Origin: Pegea sp. RAD2-039
Taxonomy: Eukaryota > Chordata > Thaliacea > Salpida > Salpidae
DNA: 64,000 nucleotides
Assembly (NCBI GenBank): GCA_034620365.1
Contig: JAQGEQ010000201.1
Span: forward strand, 620,001-684,000
Direction of reading: 5' to 3'
A program made the translations under genes and the position numbers. The notes beneath the pieces are model-generated. The model ran no database searches, had not been told where the DNA came from, and worked only from the letters and a program-made list of their open reading frames with translations. This document shows, piece after piece, positions 1-11,634 of this stretch (positions within the stretch are counted from its first letter, which is position 1; every line of letters starts with the position of its first letter).

Positions 1-44
1 AAGGGAAGTAGGCATCATTGTCTTGGCCACTAGAGGGGGTAAGA

Positions 45-2597
45 TTAAGAAGACAAAATAAGGAGCAAAAGATGGGAACCATTTTGATGAGATTTTCCTC
101 CGTCTGAAAATCCGTGCACTCTCATCATATGAGTCTTGAGGTAGGACGGGATTGCGAATGATTTGGTACAAACGCTGCAGCGGTGATTCTTTTCTTTGCT
201 GTGTACCGCCTGATAAAGAATCAAGGAGTGGTGAGGATCAGGGAGTGATGAGGATCAGGGAGTGATGAGGATCAGGGAGTGATGAGGATCAGGGAGTGAT
301 GGAGATCAGGGAGTGATGGAGATCAGGAAGTGATGAGGATCAGGGAGTGATGAGGATCAGGAAGTGATGAGGATCAGGGAGTGATGGAGATCAGGGAGTG
401 ATGAGGATCAGGGAGTGATGAGGATCAGTAAGTGATGAGGATCAGGGAGTAATGGAGATCAGGAAGTGATGAGGATCAGGGAGTAATGAGGATCAGGGAG
501 TGATGAGGATCAGGGAGTGATGAGGATCAGGAAGTGATGAGGATAAAGGAGTGATGAGGATCAAGGAAGTGATGAAGATCAAGGAGTGATGAGGATCAGT
601 AAGTGATGAGGATCAGGGAGTGATGGAGATCAGGAAGTGATGAGGATCAGGGAGTAATGAGGATCAGGGAGTGATGAGGATCAGGGAGTGATGAGGATCA
701 GGGAGTGATGAGGATCAAGGAGTGATGAGGATCAGAGTGATGGATCAGTGATGAGGATCAGGGAGTGATGAGGATCTGATGTCAAATGATGTTTCAGGGA
801 GTGATTCCAGCTGATCAGCAAAAGTCCACCCACATCTGGGGCACAAATGAGGTCTTTCACGCATGTGAACTCCTCGCATATGTCTTTGAAGATCGCTCTT
901 CCGACCAAATCCTTTTCGACATTCTTCACATTTATGAGGCTTACTCTAAATCGAAAATTTAATAAATAATTGAATTAATATTTGAAAATAAGAACTTACA
1001 TGAACTGCTAAGATATGTTGGCGAAGATATGAGGCTGTTTTGAAACCTTTATCACAAGTAGGACAACGATGCTGCTTGCTAGTATCTACACTATTGACAG
1101 CTACAGTCGTTGACATGTTTGGAATTGTAGTTCGCATATTGTTCATGTGATTAGCAGCTTGAACAGAACTTGTTGTGATGTTGTACATGGTTTGTTGTTG
1201 TTGGACTACACCGTGAACATTCTTGAGATGGTGTGTAAGCAAATTGGCTTTCATAAAACTTTTACCACATTGCAAGCATCTAAAGCATCAAATAACTTCA
1301 TATAAAAAAAATATTTGATTTTCATTACAGATAACAAAACCAACATTTATTTGAAAGACGGAACCTACCCGTACTGTTCAACATTTGCATGTTGTTTAGC
1401 TGTATGTGAAGTATACACATGATGATTGAGACCTACTCCGTTTTGAAAGATCGTTCCACAGTTTGCACCGTCATTAGCAACTTCTGCTCGATCATCAGTT
1501 GATGCATGAACTCTTTTGATGTGATTCTGACAACAAAATGGTTCTATTGAAGTAGCTGAGTCTTGCTGGCATCTTACTTGAAGATGCGGTGACTCATAGA
1601 AACTTTCAGGGCAAGAAGGACACTTGTGAGGTGGTTGTTGGTGGTCAGTATGGTTAAAGAAAAGAGCAGATGACTCATCACTTGCTACTGAAGAACTTAC
1701 TCCTGGAGTTGAAGTGACTATCACTACAGATCAAAATGATTTAATAAAATCATCTATTCCACCAACTATTTGTCTTTACCTGATTGATGACCAAACACAG
1801 TAGATGCAATCAGATTCGACATATCACTACTAGTTGTAGACATCAGACCGCTTTCAGCAGCAGCTTGTTGTATATAGTCTTTTGCTATTGTAGTTTGTTG
1901 CTGTTGTGTTACTGAGGCCCCAAAACCAATATTTGTATTTGTATTCAACTGCAAAGTATCTGCAGATCAAACTTAATATTAGCAAAGAAAAAGTTTTTCC
2001 AAAAACACAAAACTTTGCTTCTACAAAAGCGACCTCATAAATTATTCAGATAAAAAAAATTTCTTTGAAAGGTTACAAAATTTGAAAAATTTTAATTCTT
2101 TATTACCGTTATTCACTACAGAAGTTACAACGCTTGAAGCTGTGGCCGCCATGTTGGTTTGTTGATTTGTCACTTCATTATTCACTACAGTTACATTATT
2201 GATACCCGCCATACTAGGCAAGCTTGTGATGGGAAAAACATTTCCGTTTCTCTTTGATAGCTGGCTGGCGGGGGGGATTGATAACTGACTCAATTGTGGA
2301 AACGGATTTGCAATTTGAAACCCTTTACAGCCAGGCTGTGGTTGAAACAGTTTCAATAAAAAGTTCAAATACTTTGAATTAGTGAATGATGTTTACCAGT
2401 AAGTTAGCAGTTACCCCTCCACTAGCAGCAGCAGCAGTTGCTCCAGCAAATATATTAGCGAATCGTACTGTTGGTTGGTTGACTGTATTCAATTCAGTAT
2501 TTTTTGTTTTATTTTGATTACTTTGTTGTTGCTGTTGTTGATTATTATTATCATTTGAAACAACTGTTGTTGGGTGCCAATAGGAGTTGGTATCCAT
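45..2597 (-). CDS. C2H2 zinc-finger protein with Q-rich N-terminus, probably a transcription factor (3' end uncertain)
   Basis: Proposed exons in gene order: 2597-2397, 2335-2107, 1959-1780, 1723-1369, 1279-1000, 945 to about 800 (or on to a TGA at 745), and 209-45. The first five close in phase and encode 415 residues. The ATG at 2597 has a good context (AAGATGG). The N-terminus is rich in Q, N, S and T with a run of six glutamines. Fingers follow: a loose pair in exon 4, then CLQC...HHLKNVH, HRCPTC...HILAVH and KCEEC...HMRGVH. A further CPRC half-finger runs into the minisatellite, and HRCSVC...HMMRVH lies beyond it before a TAA at 45-47. Linkers between the later fingers resemble the TGEKP class, which suggests DNA binding in the nucleus. 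No named ortholog was recognised. How exon 6 joins the last exon is unresolved: a good acceptor (tttatcag) precedes 209, but no canonical donor is visible before the repeat. The gene may also continue beyond position 1. Confidence 0.75.
221..776. repeat. 17-bp minisatellite, about 33 units, in the zinc-finger gene
   Basis: Direct repeat of a 17-mer, plus-strand consensus gtgatgaggatcaggga, with interspersed variants (gatggagatcagg, agtaatgagg, atcagtaag, atcaagg). The minus-strand unit contains CTGATCC. Because 17 is not a multiple of 3, each frame meets a TGA about every three units, so the array cannot be translated through. Flanking finger-coding sequence at 790-805 and 215-225 resembles the unit, so the array probably grew from local sequence. 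Confidence 0.95.
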
Positions 2598-4751
2598 CTT
2601 TAAAAATAAGTTGATAAAAATATAAAAAAAATTCCAGAGGGACCTCAAGAAATTTAATGATTTTTAAATTAGAACCAGTTTTATGAATTCAAAACTCAAA
2701 AAAAATCACCAAATCTTCCAGTATTGGAAATCTATTTTTTAATAATATACCTTGAATCTTATGAATAATTTATGACATTTTGATAGAATGTACCATTTGT
2801 GGCACCTTAAATGATGCTAAGAAATAAAATCTATCTGATTATTCATATAACTAGCTGAAAATGTTATTTTTCATTGAAGCTATATAGCTTATAAAGAAAA
2901 AAACCTCCTTTAAAGCATAAGATTAAATAGTTTGATGAGAACAGAAAGTAGAGCTACAAACACAACTCTAAAATTTTATTAATATCTATTTAAAAGTAAA
3001 ACCAAATTTTCACAGAAATATATCTTTAGAAGAAGTATCAAACTTTGTAAAAGTTAAAATATTTTTAAAAAGGTGATTTTCTAAATACATTGCTCAATTA
3101 TATATTTAGCTGATATTAAAATATGGATTTTTAAACTATATAACGACAAATATTTCTAAAAAATGTTTAAATAAAGATGAAGAAAAAGTTGAGTCTTTAT
3201 TTTATAAAGTTTATCATGTAAATAATGAATAAAAAAAATGTGTTGTTTGCACTTATGTTGAAATTTAATATAGAATTATTTTTTTCAAATTTTTAAAATT
3301 ATGAATCAAAAGCTAAATTTATCAAGTTATTAATTTATAAATAAATTTATTGAATGTCTTAAAATAATATTTTATTATAATGAGCTTTACAAGAATTTGT
3401 GGAAATAGAAGAAAGAATGAATTTGAAAGATATCTAAAATTGTTATTAGAACTCAAATCAACAATTGTTAAAAAAATCTTAAAAGCTTTTTAATTTCTAA
3501 CCCTCAAAACTAATCAATTAAGAAGAATATGTTTATGTATAAACATTAGCTTAGCAACTATATCAAACTTGTTTCTTATCATAATTAAATAAATATAATT
3601 AACTAAAATAATTGTCAGTAAATAAATACTTAATATTAACAATAACAAAATTTGAAGGTTTATATTTAATGTTGAAGTTATTATATTAATTTAGATTACT
3701 ATTAACCATTTGATAATAATTTTTTTATAGAAAAAATTGAATTCTTAATTTTTAACTCACAATTCATATTTATTAATTTTAGTTTCCATAAAAAAATCTT
3801 ATCATAAAAATGTTTAATGGTCTATAAAACTTTAATTTGTTTATTGAAATTTTAGAGTGTTACAATAAATCTTATAAATTACAGCATTATTATAAAATTG
3901 CCGTTTATCTGTAATTTTTAGAAAAAATGATTGTGATTTTTATATAAAGTATTTTTATAAAACATTTTTTTATAGAATTATTTTTTTTTTGCAAAAGCAG
4001 ACCAATAAGAATTAAAAATTAGATTAGGGCAGAAATTTTGTGTAGTTAATTTTCAAGCAAATTACTATATTAAATATCCATTTTGATATATAATTCATAT
4101 TAATTTTGCAGAATTATTCATTTAACTTAAAAATACTTTTATTTGTTGATATAAAATGTTTTTGATATTAAAAGGTTTTTAATTTAAATACAATTTCATT
4201 AAATATAAAGAGTTTATAATTTCAATTTAGTGATTAAATCAGATGAACTTTTGTATTAGGTTGCATTAGTTGACATAAAAACAAATATTGGAATTTTTCA
4301 AATAATTGAATATGAGCAATTATAAACATGAATTCAAATATTAAGCTCAATTATTTAAAAATGCTTTAAAATGTTCGTTGTAATTCTAATTAGGTTCAAG
4401 TTACATGTGTTAATCACTTAGAAGACGTGAGTGAGAACAAAAACTCTGCATAGTTCCCTATAAAGAAGACGGACATTACCATTAGTTTTATTATCAGTAA
4501 AATTAACGATCATTTTTAAGGACAGTCTACTTTCTTAAGAAAATTAAAATGATTTTAAAGAAGGTATGTTTTCAGAACAAGAAGGTAATTTGTTTAAAGT
4601 TACAGTTGGCTTTCAAATACCTTTCAATAGTTCACGCGTATGAGTATTAAAACGGGCACAAAAGTTCATATGCGCAACATATCAAATGCTTATCTCCATT
4701 ATTTGTACATTTCAAGTGATGAAAATCAACCAAAAGTAAGAAGTAACTAAC
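2598..4751. other. AT-rich non-coding stretch, probably 5' intron of the zinc-finger gene
   Basis: Dense in A/T runs and stop codons in all frames, with no splice-bounded exon or repeat recognised. It lies between the zinc-finger ATG and a possible upstream untranslated exon. Confidence 0.5.
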
Positions 4752-4980
4752 CTTGATCAACTTCTTGATGATGAAGTTAAAATGTCCTAAAAAATCTTCA
4801 ATATAAATCGAAATTTAATCCTCTCTAGCTTTAAATACTTCCATAAATTTTAAGCATTTGAACAAATCTAGTTGAATAGCGCACAATCACACAAAAATAC
4901 ATCTATTGCGCGGCACCACTATAAGCACACTCACGTCGAGAATGCATTCAAGCGTTTCTATATCCATCCGCCCCTTTTTC
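4752..4980 (-). promoter_or_regulatory. Possible 5' untranslated exon and promoter of the zinc-finger gene
   Basis: On the minus strand a donor-like sequence (TTGATCAAG|GTTAGTTAC) ends a candidate exon at 4752. The stretch 4905-4980 is clearly more GC-rich than its surroundings and contains several CpGs. Position and composition suggest a promoter and first exon. No TATA box or initiator was identified with confidence. Confidence 0.3.
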
Positions 4981-5809
4981 TTTTTCAAAGTTGTGTACTT
5001 AATATATAGATTTCTAGGAAAAATGGCTACCAAAGTCAAAAAAGAATGCTCATTAGAATATTTCTTGAAATATTAATCATTAACTTTAAATTAATAAATT
5101 AAATTTTTAAATGATTAAATTAGAATAACCTTTAATTCAGCTTTTTTATTCAAAGTGGTTCTTGTGGTACAACTCCAATAGATTATATCGAATGTTAAGA
5201 TCAAAATATATTTTTTTAAAATTTAAGGTCAAAAAGGTCACTTGTGGATAAAACGCAAAGAAACTTTGATACAATATCACACTCTCTCATGCAATTCAAG
5301 GTAAAGTTGAACCGTTTCAACATTGCCACGATTGTTGATTCTGAGCTGTGATTCTTTTCTCTTTTTCAAATTTAATAAATGTAAATTCAAATTTAATAAG
5401 ATTCTAACTTGCAAATATTTAAAAGCTGGTCTGAAAAGCGAAACTGAATAAACAATCACTAATCAAGCTTCTGTTCCTCTTGCCTTTTGCTCGCTAAACA
5501 TTGTGAATGAGACTTTTTGATTGAAAACTTTGGAATCATTTCAATTGAAAGTTCAAATCAATATAATCATTTTGTTCTTGATTCGATTTAGCAATGCCTA
5601 CACTGACTTTTTGTTTTCTTGTGAAACGTTCTAATCTATTTTTACTCTATTATTTTTTACTATTCCAAAAGAACTTTCTTTGAAAATGCAACATTGAGTA
5701 ACAAGAATGGTTTTTATCTCATTGATAAGGCTGAATTTTCGATTACTTTTAGAAGGTTAGATTTTGACGAATTTTGAAATATTCACATTTTATGGTTTTG
5801 CCAAATGTT

Positions 5810-5887
5810 CATTTATTTATTATTTATTACAATAAATGTGAAGGAGGGTGTCTAAAGAGAGCACCTCTCGCTAACACACATTCTCAC
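5810..5887 (-). mobile_element. Solo LINE 3' tail insertion with target-site duplication
   Basis: 78 bp present in HPRT unit 1 but absent at the matching sites in units 2 and 3, where the flanks join directly (ccaaatgttgtcacctgg). It is flanked by ATGTT at 5805-5809 and 5888-5892. Read on the minus strand it ends in the TAATAAATAATAAATAAATG-like tail of the LINEs at 54.7 and 62.1 kb. It looks like a heavily 5'-truncated target-primed insertion made after the duplication. Confidence 0.85.
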
Positions 5888-6151
5888 ATGTTGTCACCTG
5901 GCATCAAAATCCATCACCTCTTGTGTGATTTTGTTCAAAAATATAATTCAAGTAATTTTGTTAACAAATGATCGTAAGTTTCAAGAACAATTTCCGAAAG
6001 AATTAATAATATATTTTCAGTTTAAATAGTTTCAATTTGGTTTGTTTATAAAAAACTCTAAAATTGGATTAACAAAAAATCTCTAGAAGAGAATCACAAA
6101 AGCTTTTGATTGATGTAATTTTATTGAATTTATAAAATAAACTTTATTATT

Positions 6152-7370
6152 TTACTTAGACGAATATTTCTCTATTCCTTTAGGATTCATTATGCAGAGG
6201 TGCTGAAAGGCAAAAATATTTTTAGCCAAAAAAGTCCAAGTTGCTAGTTATCACATTACTTACCTTTAAGTCTCTAAAGAATTCATTATAATCTAAAGCA
6301 TAGCCAACCAAAAAAATATCAGGAACTTCAAAACCAATATCTAAAAAAATATTGAGTTGTTGGAATATTAACTTTTTGTAAAGCAACTTAAAGAAAATTT
6401 ACAGATAAATGATAAATGAAGTGATAAGAACTTGGTAATTTAATATACAAAGTTGGATAAGATGGTTATATCTGCAGTAGGAGTTGAAGCAGCAGATTAG
6501 TTACAAGTAAAAACTCACAATGTGGTCTGTAACCAGAACTCTTCGGAGTTCGTTTAACCAAAAGACTTGCAACATTCAGCGAATGTGGATTGAAATTAGT
6601 CAACATATTCAATAACTTTTGCATGGTTTTACCAGTATCAATCATATCCTGACAAAATAAATGAATAATGAAAAAAAGTGGGAGTAAAATTGGTTTACCT
6701 CCACAACAAGGACATTTTTTCCTTCAAGATTAGACAAATCATCACTTCCAATCACTTTCACTTCTCCACTGGATTCACCATTCTTTTATTAATCAAACTT
6801 TTAGCAAATTAATTTTGATATTTGCATGAAACTAACTTGATAACTTTTCAATCTTATAAAGTCTAATGAAATTTGACATGATTTGCTACTATTTGAATTT
6901 AGCTGTGTGAGATGATGAATGAGATCATGAAAGAACTGATAACCTCCTTTTAGCACACACAAAGCCACCAATGGCTTTGAATGATCCAATTTATCAAAAA
7001 TCTCTTTAGCCATGCGTTCAGTTCTATTGAAAAATATTAATTGTTCTTATATTCGAAATTCAAGTAAGTTATTTCATACAAACCTGTCCAATATTAAACC
7101 ATGAGGTAGCATCACTGAGTCTAAATCATCCTTATAATGTTTTGGAACAGAAAACATATCGACAGAATAAAATTGAAAATTATCTTCAATCTAAAAATAA
7201 TTATTTCAATGAAAACAAGATTTCAAGAACTTCTTGGATTTATGAAATTTTCCTTAAAAGAAACAAATAAAGAATAGTTTAATGAAAGCAAAAGCTACAG
7301 AGAAATGTACTATGAAAAGGAAATAAAGTAATGCACTCACTTTGATGTAGCTAAGCTTATCTTCACCCAT
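6152..7370 (-). CDS. HPRT1: Hypoxanthine-guanine phosphoribosyltransferase, copy 1
   Basis: Purine salvage enzyme that joins hypoxanthine or guanine to PRPP to give IMP or GMP in the cytosol. Seven exons: 7370-7341, 7190-7084, 7023-6837, 6782-6699, 6648-6519, 6340-6264, 6202-6152; 666 nt, 221 residues, all phases consistent (human HPRT1 is 218). Visible motifs are [23 protein letters not shown], the flexible-loop region FIRLKSYQ, the PRPP-loop [15 protein letters not shown] (acidic pair E136/D137, D140) and [14 protein letters not shown]. The start sits in AAAATGG. The last exon ends in YSSK, different from copies 2 and 3, which end IKPKA. Nothing in the coding sequence suggests inactivity. 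Family identity is certain; orthology to vertebrate HPRT1 rather than PRTFDC1 is inferred. Confidence 0.96.
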
Positions 7371-9349
7371 TTTGATGAAACTGATAGAACAAGTATAAAA
7401 ATCTTTTACAACAAATAGCTTTTTATTTGAACTGATAAAAAAGTTAATTTTGTAAAAACGTTTTTATGTATGTTAAAGAAATTAAATAGACTTTTAACAA
7501 AACGTTTTTACAAGTTTCTATTTAAGTAAAATACTTGATATTAAAAGCTCATTTAATATAAGCAAATTTAACATATAACACCATCTAAACATCAACAAAT
7601 TAATGAGAAGTTCATTTGAACTTTAATCAATCTAAATTATATTTAGATAACCACTTAGAAATCCTTTTAAAGGTTTTAAGCAAAAATCAATAAAAATAAT
7701 TGGGAAGTTGTTATTTTATTCTCAAATAGTTACATTCATAAAATTATTTACAAGTTTGAAAAGTCTAAAACTTTTACTAATTATATAACTACTATTATAA
7801 CTAAAATGTTATTTATTCATATCAACAAAAAACAAATCATAGGTAAATATATTTTTAAAAACTAATGAAAGTAAGAAAATAAATACTGAGTAGCTGGCAT
7901 ACTTTCAATAATATCCTTTTAAAATTTTCAAACTCAAAGTTTAAAGTAAACAAGTTGACCTTAAAAAATTATATTTTTAGCTTATAGAAGAAGTATGAAA
8001 AACAAAACACACTTTATTAAATTAGTAAATTATAAAATAAATAAAAAATAATTTCAATAAATAAGTAATTTATAAGATACAAAAAAATAAATTTTAATTA
8101 TTGATAATTTCTAGAAAAAAAAACAATTTATATCCTTTTTGTTGAGTAATATTAAAGCGCTTCAAAGTCAATTAAATTAGTTAATAATTAGAAATAAGAC
8201 TGAAAGTGATTTCTATTTATTTATCACAATAGTTAATTCATTTTAAATATTAAACATCAATCTTATAATACAAACCTATAAATCTAGACCAGTTATAACA
8301 ATTACAATCATATCTTGCAGTAATTGATTCAGATTTTTTATAGAACACGCTGTTTGCTTAATATTGAATTACGACAAATTGGGGTTTTTAAAAAATAAAC
8401 CAATTTTCTATATTTTATCTTAATTTATTATCTATAGTTTTTTTATCTATTTGCATGAGTGTTGTTTCTTTGAAAACTTCAAGTGAATATAGATAAAAGT
8501 TTTTCAAGAATTCAAAAGTCAATAGTATTTTATAAAAGCAATATGCAAGTTTTTTTGTCATACTTTTAAAAGTTAGCTTGTGTGCACATTGTAATTGAAA
8601 ATTACTAGATATAACCTAAAAAAATTCAAAAGCTGAAAAATGTTATAAAAATAACCAAAAGACAACTGAAACTTGTTTTGATAAACAAAGATAAAAAAAT
8701 AGATGCATTCTTTCCTGCAATTAATCATACTTTTTTATAATTATCGTTGTATGAAAACTCAAATTTGTTTGGACAATCTCACAGCCATTATTCTGATAAC
8801 TAACAAGCTGAAAACCAAATTATATTATGCCGAAGCTTGATTCTCTCTATCTACGTTTTTAGAAAAAAAAATATTTTAGTTGTTTGAGATATAGCTCTTA
8901 GGTTTACAGTTTTGATAAAATATTATTTTTAAAGTTTATTGTGATCATTATCGATATTTTAACCTAAACTAATAACATATGATTTATACACCAAAATGAT
9001 TTTGCTGAAATGTTTTTTAACTAGCAAATGTTTGTTTACGAAAAGATATAGGGTGCCATCAACTTTCGTGTGTGATTGTTCCTGTTTCGTTATCAAATGT
9101 AAAAAATTGAGTAACAAAATCATCATTTTTTTCTGATTTAAACCTGAAATAGTTACTTTATTTGAAAAAGTACACTAATGAAGTTATAATGATTTTTTAC
9201 TATTCAAGCGTTTGAAAGTTTCTCAGTTTGTTAAAAAAGATTTAAGCATGAAGTATTTTTAAAGAATAGAATATAAATATACTAATTTATTATTAATACT
9301 ATTTATAATTTAAATTAATACTAATTTATAATACTGATAAATATTCAAT
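7371..9349. other. Upstream flank of HPRT copy 1, no gene seen
   Basis: AT-rich sequence repeated almost base for base at 12863-14840 and, more diverged, at 18352-20384. It must hold the HPRT promoter next to exon 1, but no clear core element is visible. Confidence 0.5.
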
Positions 9350-9545
9350 AATAATTGTTTCTTTCAACTGACAGCTGTAAATGACAAATAGTACATCTCT
9401 TAGAGTGAATACAATATGGCTGCGGAAAGATAATGAGACATTTTTAAGTATCACAGTTTAACAGAGATTATTGCAAGTGTAGTCAAATAAAAGTTATAAA
9501 TCAATAACAAATATAATATAAATAAACTGTCATTCAACTCGGTTT
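9350..9545. repeat. Interspersed repeat, family B (unit 1 copy)
   Basis: Contains a recognisable core (caatatggctgcggaaag, then taagtatcacagtttaacag). Related, diverged copies lie at 40495-40640 and 42296-42440. It sits directly next to the LINE coding remnant at 9640-10025, so it is probably the 3' untranslated region of that element. Confidence 0.6.
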
Positions 9546-9639
9546 ATTTGTTTTTCAAATATTACAGAACCCCCTTACGAGTCACCAACTTTGTAACTGA
9601 GGATCAAAGTCTTACATAAGTACAGTGGGGGAAGTACAT

Positions 9640-10025
9640 AGTGAACGCCGATCAATCACATTAAACCAAGAAAGGTTGAAGATGGAAGATATTTGATGGC
9701 AGTAAAGGTTTTTCAGTATGTACGTTGCTCCCAAAAGAATATTTTTGAAGTCTAGCTCTTTGAATTGTTCCTGGTATTTCTGAAATACTTTTTTTGAATT
9801 GCTTTGATGTCATTACTAGTACGCCAATCACACTAGAAAATATTTTAATTTTTACTTTCTACATTCTTCTGATTTCTGCTTCGTAATCTTTGTGTTTAAA
9901 CTTTGTTTTAATTCTTAGATATCTATAGTTGCGTTGTTTAGTACTGCTTTGATGGTGATTAACATTTTTTATTGCTTTTATAAAATTATTTGATCTTTTA
10001 GCTCTAATTTCTAGGTCTGTATTGA
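9640..10025 (-). mobile_element. Degraded non-LTR retrotransposon coding end (unit 1 copy)
   Basis: The minus-strand translation resembles the C-terminal tail of a class of LINE reverse-transcriptase proteins: a KFKHKDYEAEIRRL stretch, then KVKIKIFSSVIGVL, then TSKQFKKSISEIPGTIQRAR. Where the family usually has W before KVK there is a TAG stop, and the frame decays on both sides, so it is a dead remnant. Copies are at 15130-15515 and 20650-21050. Confidence 0.65.
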
Positions 10026-10315
10026 TGCAAAGATCCTATTAGCTTGATTTTGCTCGCTAAACATAATGAAAAATATTTCTAAACTTTTAGTTATAACTTA
10101 GATTTATTTGTTTTTAGTTTTCGCTTAATCGTTATGTTACTTATTTTTGTGTTTGTAAACTGGTTTTAAAATCTTTTTTTACTACTAGTTTGCTAGATAA
10201 AGAATAAAAACTGTAATTTTAAGGTACTTATATACTTAGAAGAGTTCATGAGTTCTAGTAATTAAACCATCTGAGTCAGGGTCACTTAAGAAGCCGGGTC
10301 AATAATGTTAATTTA

Positions 10316-11634
10316 AACATTGTGAATGAGACTTTTCGATTGAAAACTTTGGAATCATTTCAATTGAAAGTTCAAATCAATATAATTATTTTGTTCTTGA
10401 TTCGATTAAGCAATGCCTACACTGACTTTTTGTTTTCTTGTGAAACGTTCTAATCTATTTTTACTCTATTATTTTTTACTATTCCAAAAGAACTTTCTTT
10501 AAAAATGCAACATTGAGTAACAAGAATGGCTTTTATCTCATTGATAAGGCTGAATTTTCGATTACTTTTAGAAGGTTAGATTTTGACGAATTTTGAAATA
10601 TTCACATTTTACAGTTTTATGGTTTTGCCAAATGTTGTCACCTGGTATCAAAATCCATCACCTCTTGTGTAATTTTGTTCAAAAATATAATTCAAGTAAT
10701 TTTGTTAACAGAGATTTTTATATATAATTCTGCTAATTTCTTAATTTCTATACTTTCTTTGTTGTATTGAGCTTTTGATTCAAAATTCTTAAGACCTTTT
10801 CATTATCTTGCTCATCATCATAATTTTTGTTGTTTTCACTTTAAGAGCTCAGATTTTGTCATTTGCAGCCATATGTTGAATATAATAAATCGATATTAAT
10901 TTGTAAATCTAAACAACTTCCATAATAAGCGACCATCTTTTTGGTATATGCACTAAACTCATGAAAGAACCGTGATTATAAATCTTCAACTGCGTGATGA
11001 CTCTGATAGAAAAGCGTTGACTTGAAAGTTGTAGTAGACGGCAATCTTGTTTGACTTGACAGAGACGAGTATTTAATCAGTGCAAGAATGACCCATTAAA
11101 ATAAATGGTTGCATGCCAGAGATAGAACAAATAGCATGGACGGTGTCGGCTGAAGCAAACCTTTATATATTGACAAGCCATTAAAAGAATTTAAAACCAA
11201 GGATCAAAATTAAATAATTCAGCTAATTAAGAAGTAAAATAAATTACTCATACTATACTTTACAGAATGATAAAATTCTTACAAAATTAAAGCTATCTAA
11301 AATGACCATAAGTTCCAAGAACAATTTCTTACAGAATTATTAAAACATTTTCTATTTAAATAGTTTCTATTTGGTTTATTATAAAAAATTCTAAAATAGG
11401 ATTAACAAAAAATCTCTAGAAGAGAATCACAAAGCTTTTGGTTGATGTAATTTTATTGAATTGATAAAAAAACTTTATTATTTCTCTATCAAGTTTACTC
11501 ACAGAAAACTTATCTTTCATGAAATCTTTTAATTTAAGTTTATAAATTACTTAAGTTTGATATATATCAGAAAAAACTTTTGAATTTGTGTACAAAAGTA
11601 GAAAATAGAAATAAATATTATCATTACAGATTCA
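10316..11634. other. Spacer 3' of HPRT copy 2, no gene seen
   Basis: Repeated at 15806-17125. It contains about 590 bp (10715-11300) and about 170 bp (11470-11640) missing from unit 1. The shorter piece supplies the alternative HPRT C-terminus. No independent coding region was recognised. Confidence 0.5.

Larger units (their letters stand above)
5496..10315. repeat. HPRT tandem unit 1
   Basis: First of three head-to-tail direct repeats, each containing one HPRT gene on the minus strand. The shared left edge reads aaacattgtgaatgag at 5496, 10316 and 15806. Unit 1 lacks about 590 bp present at 10715-11300 in unit 2 and about 170 bp next to HPRT exon 7. It has a private 78-bp insertion (5810-5887). 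From HPRT upstream to about 10312 it is nearly identical to unit 2. Confidence 0.92.

Noticed and set aside
221-776. Possible CRISPR array
   Set aside because: The 17-bp units are contiguous with no unique spacers, and the context is an animal gene; it is a minisatellite.
732-929. 65-residue frame over the zinc-finger exon
   Set aside because: Shifted frame; the correct frame gives KCEEC...HMRGVH and CPRC finger motifs.
5277-5459. 60-residue minus-strand frame between the zinc-finger gene and HPRT
   Set aside because: Leu/Asn-rich, no homology or splice support.
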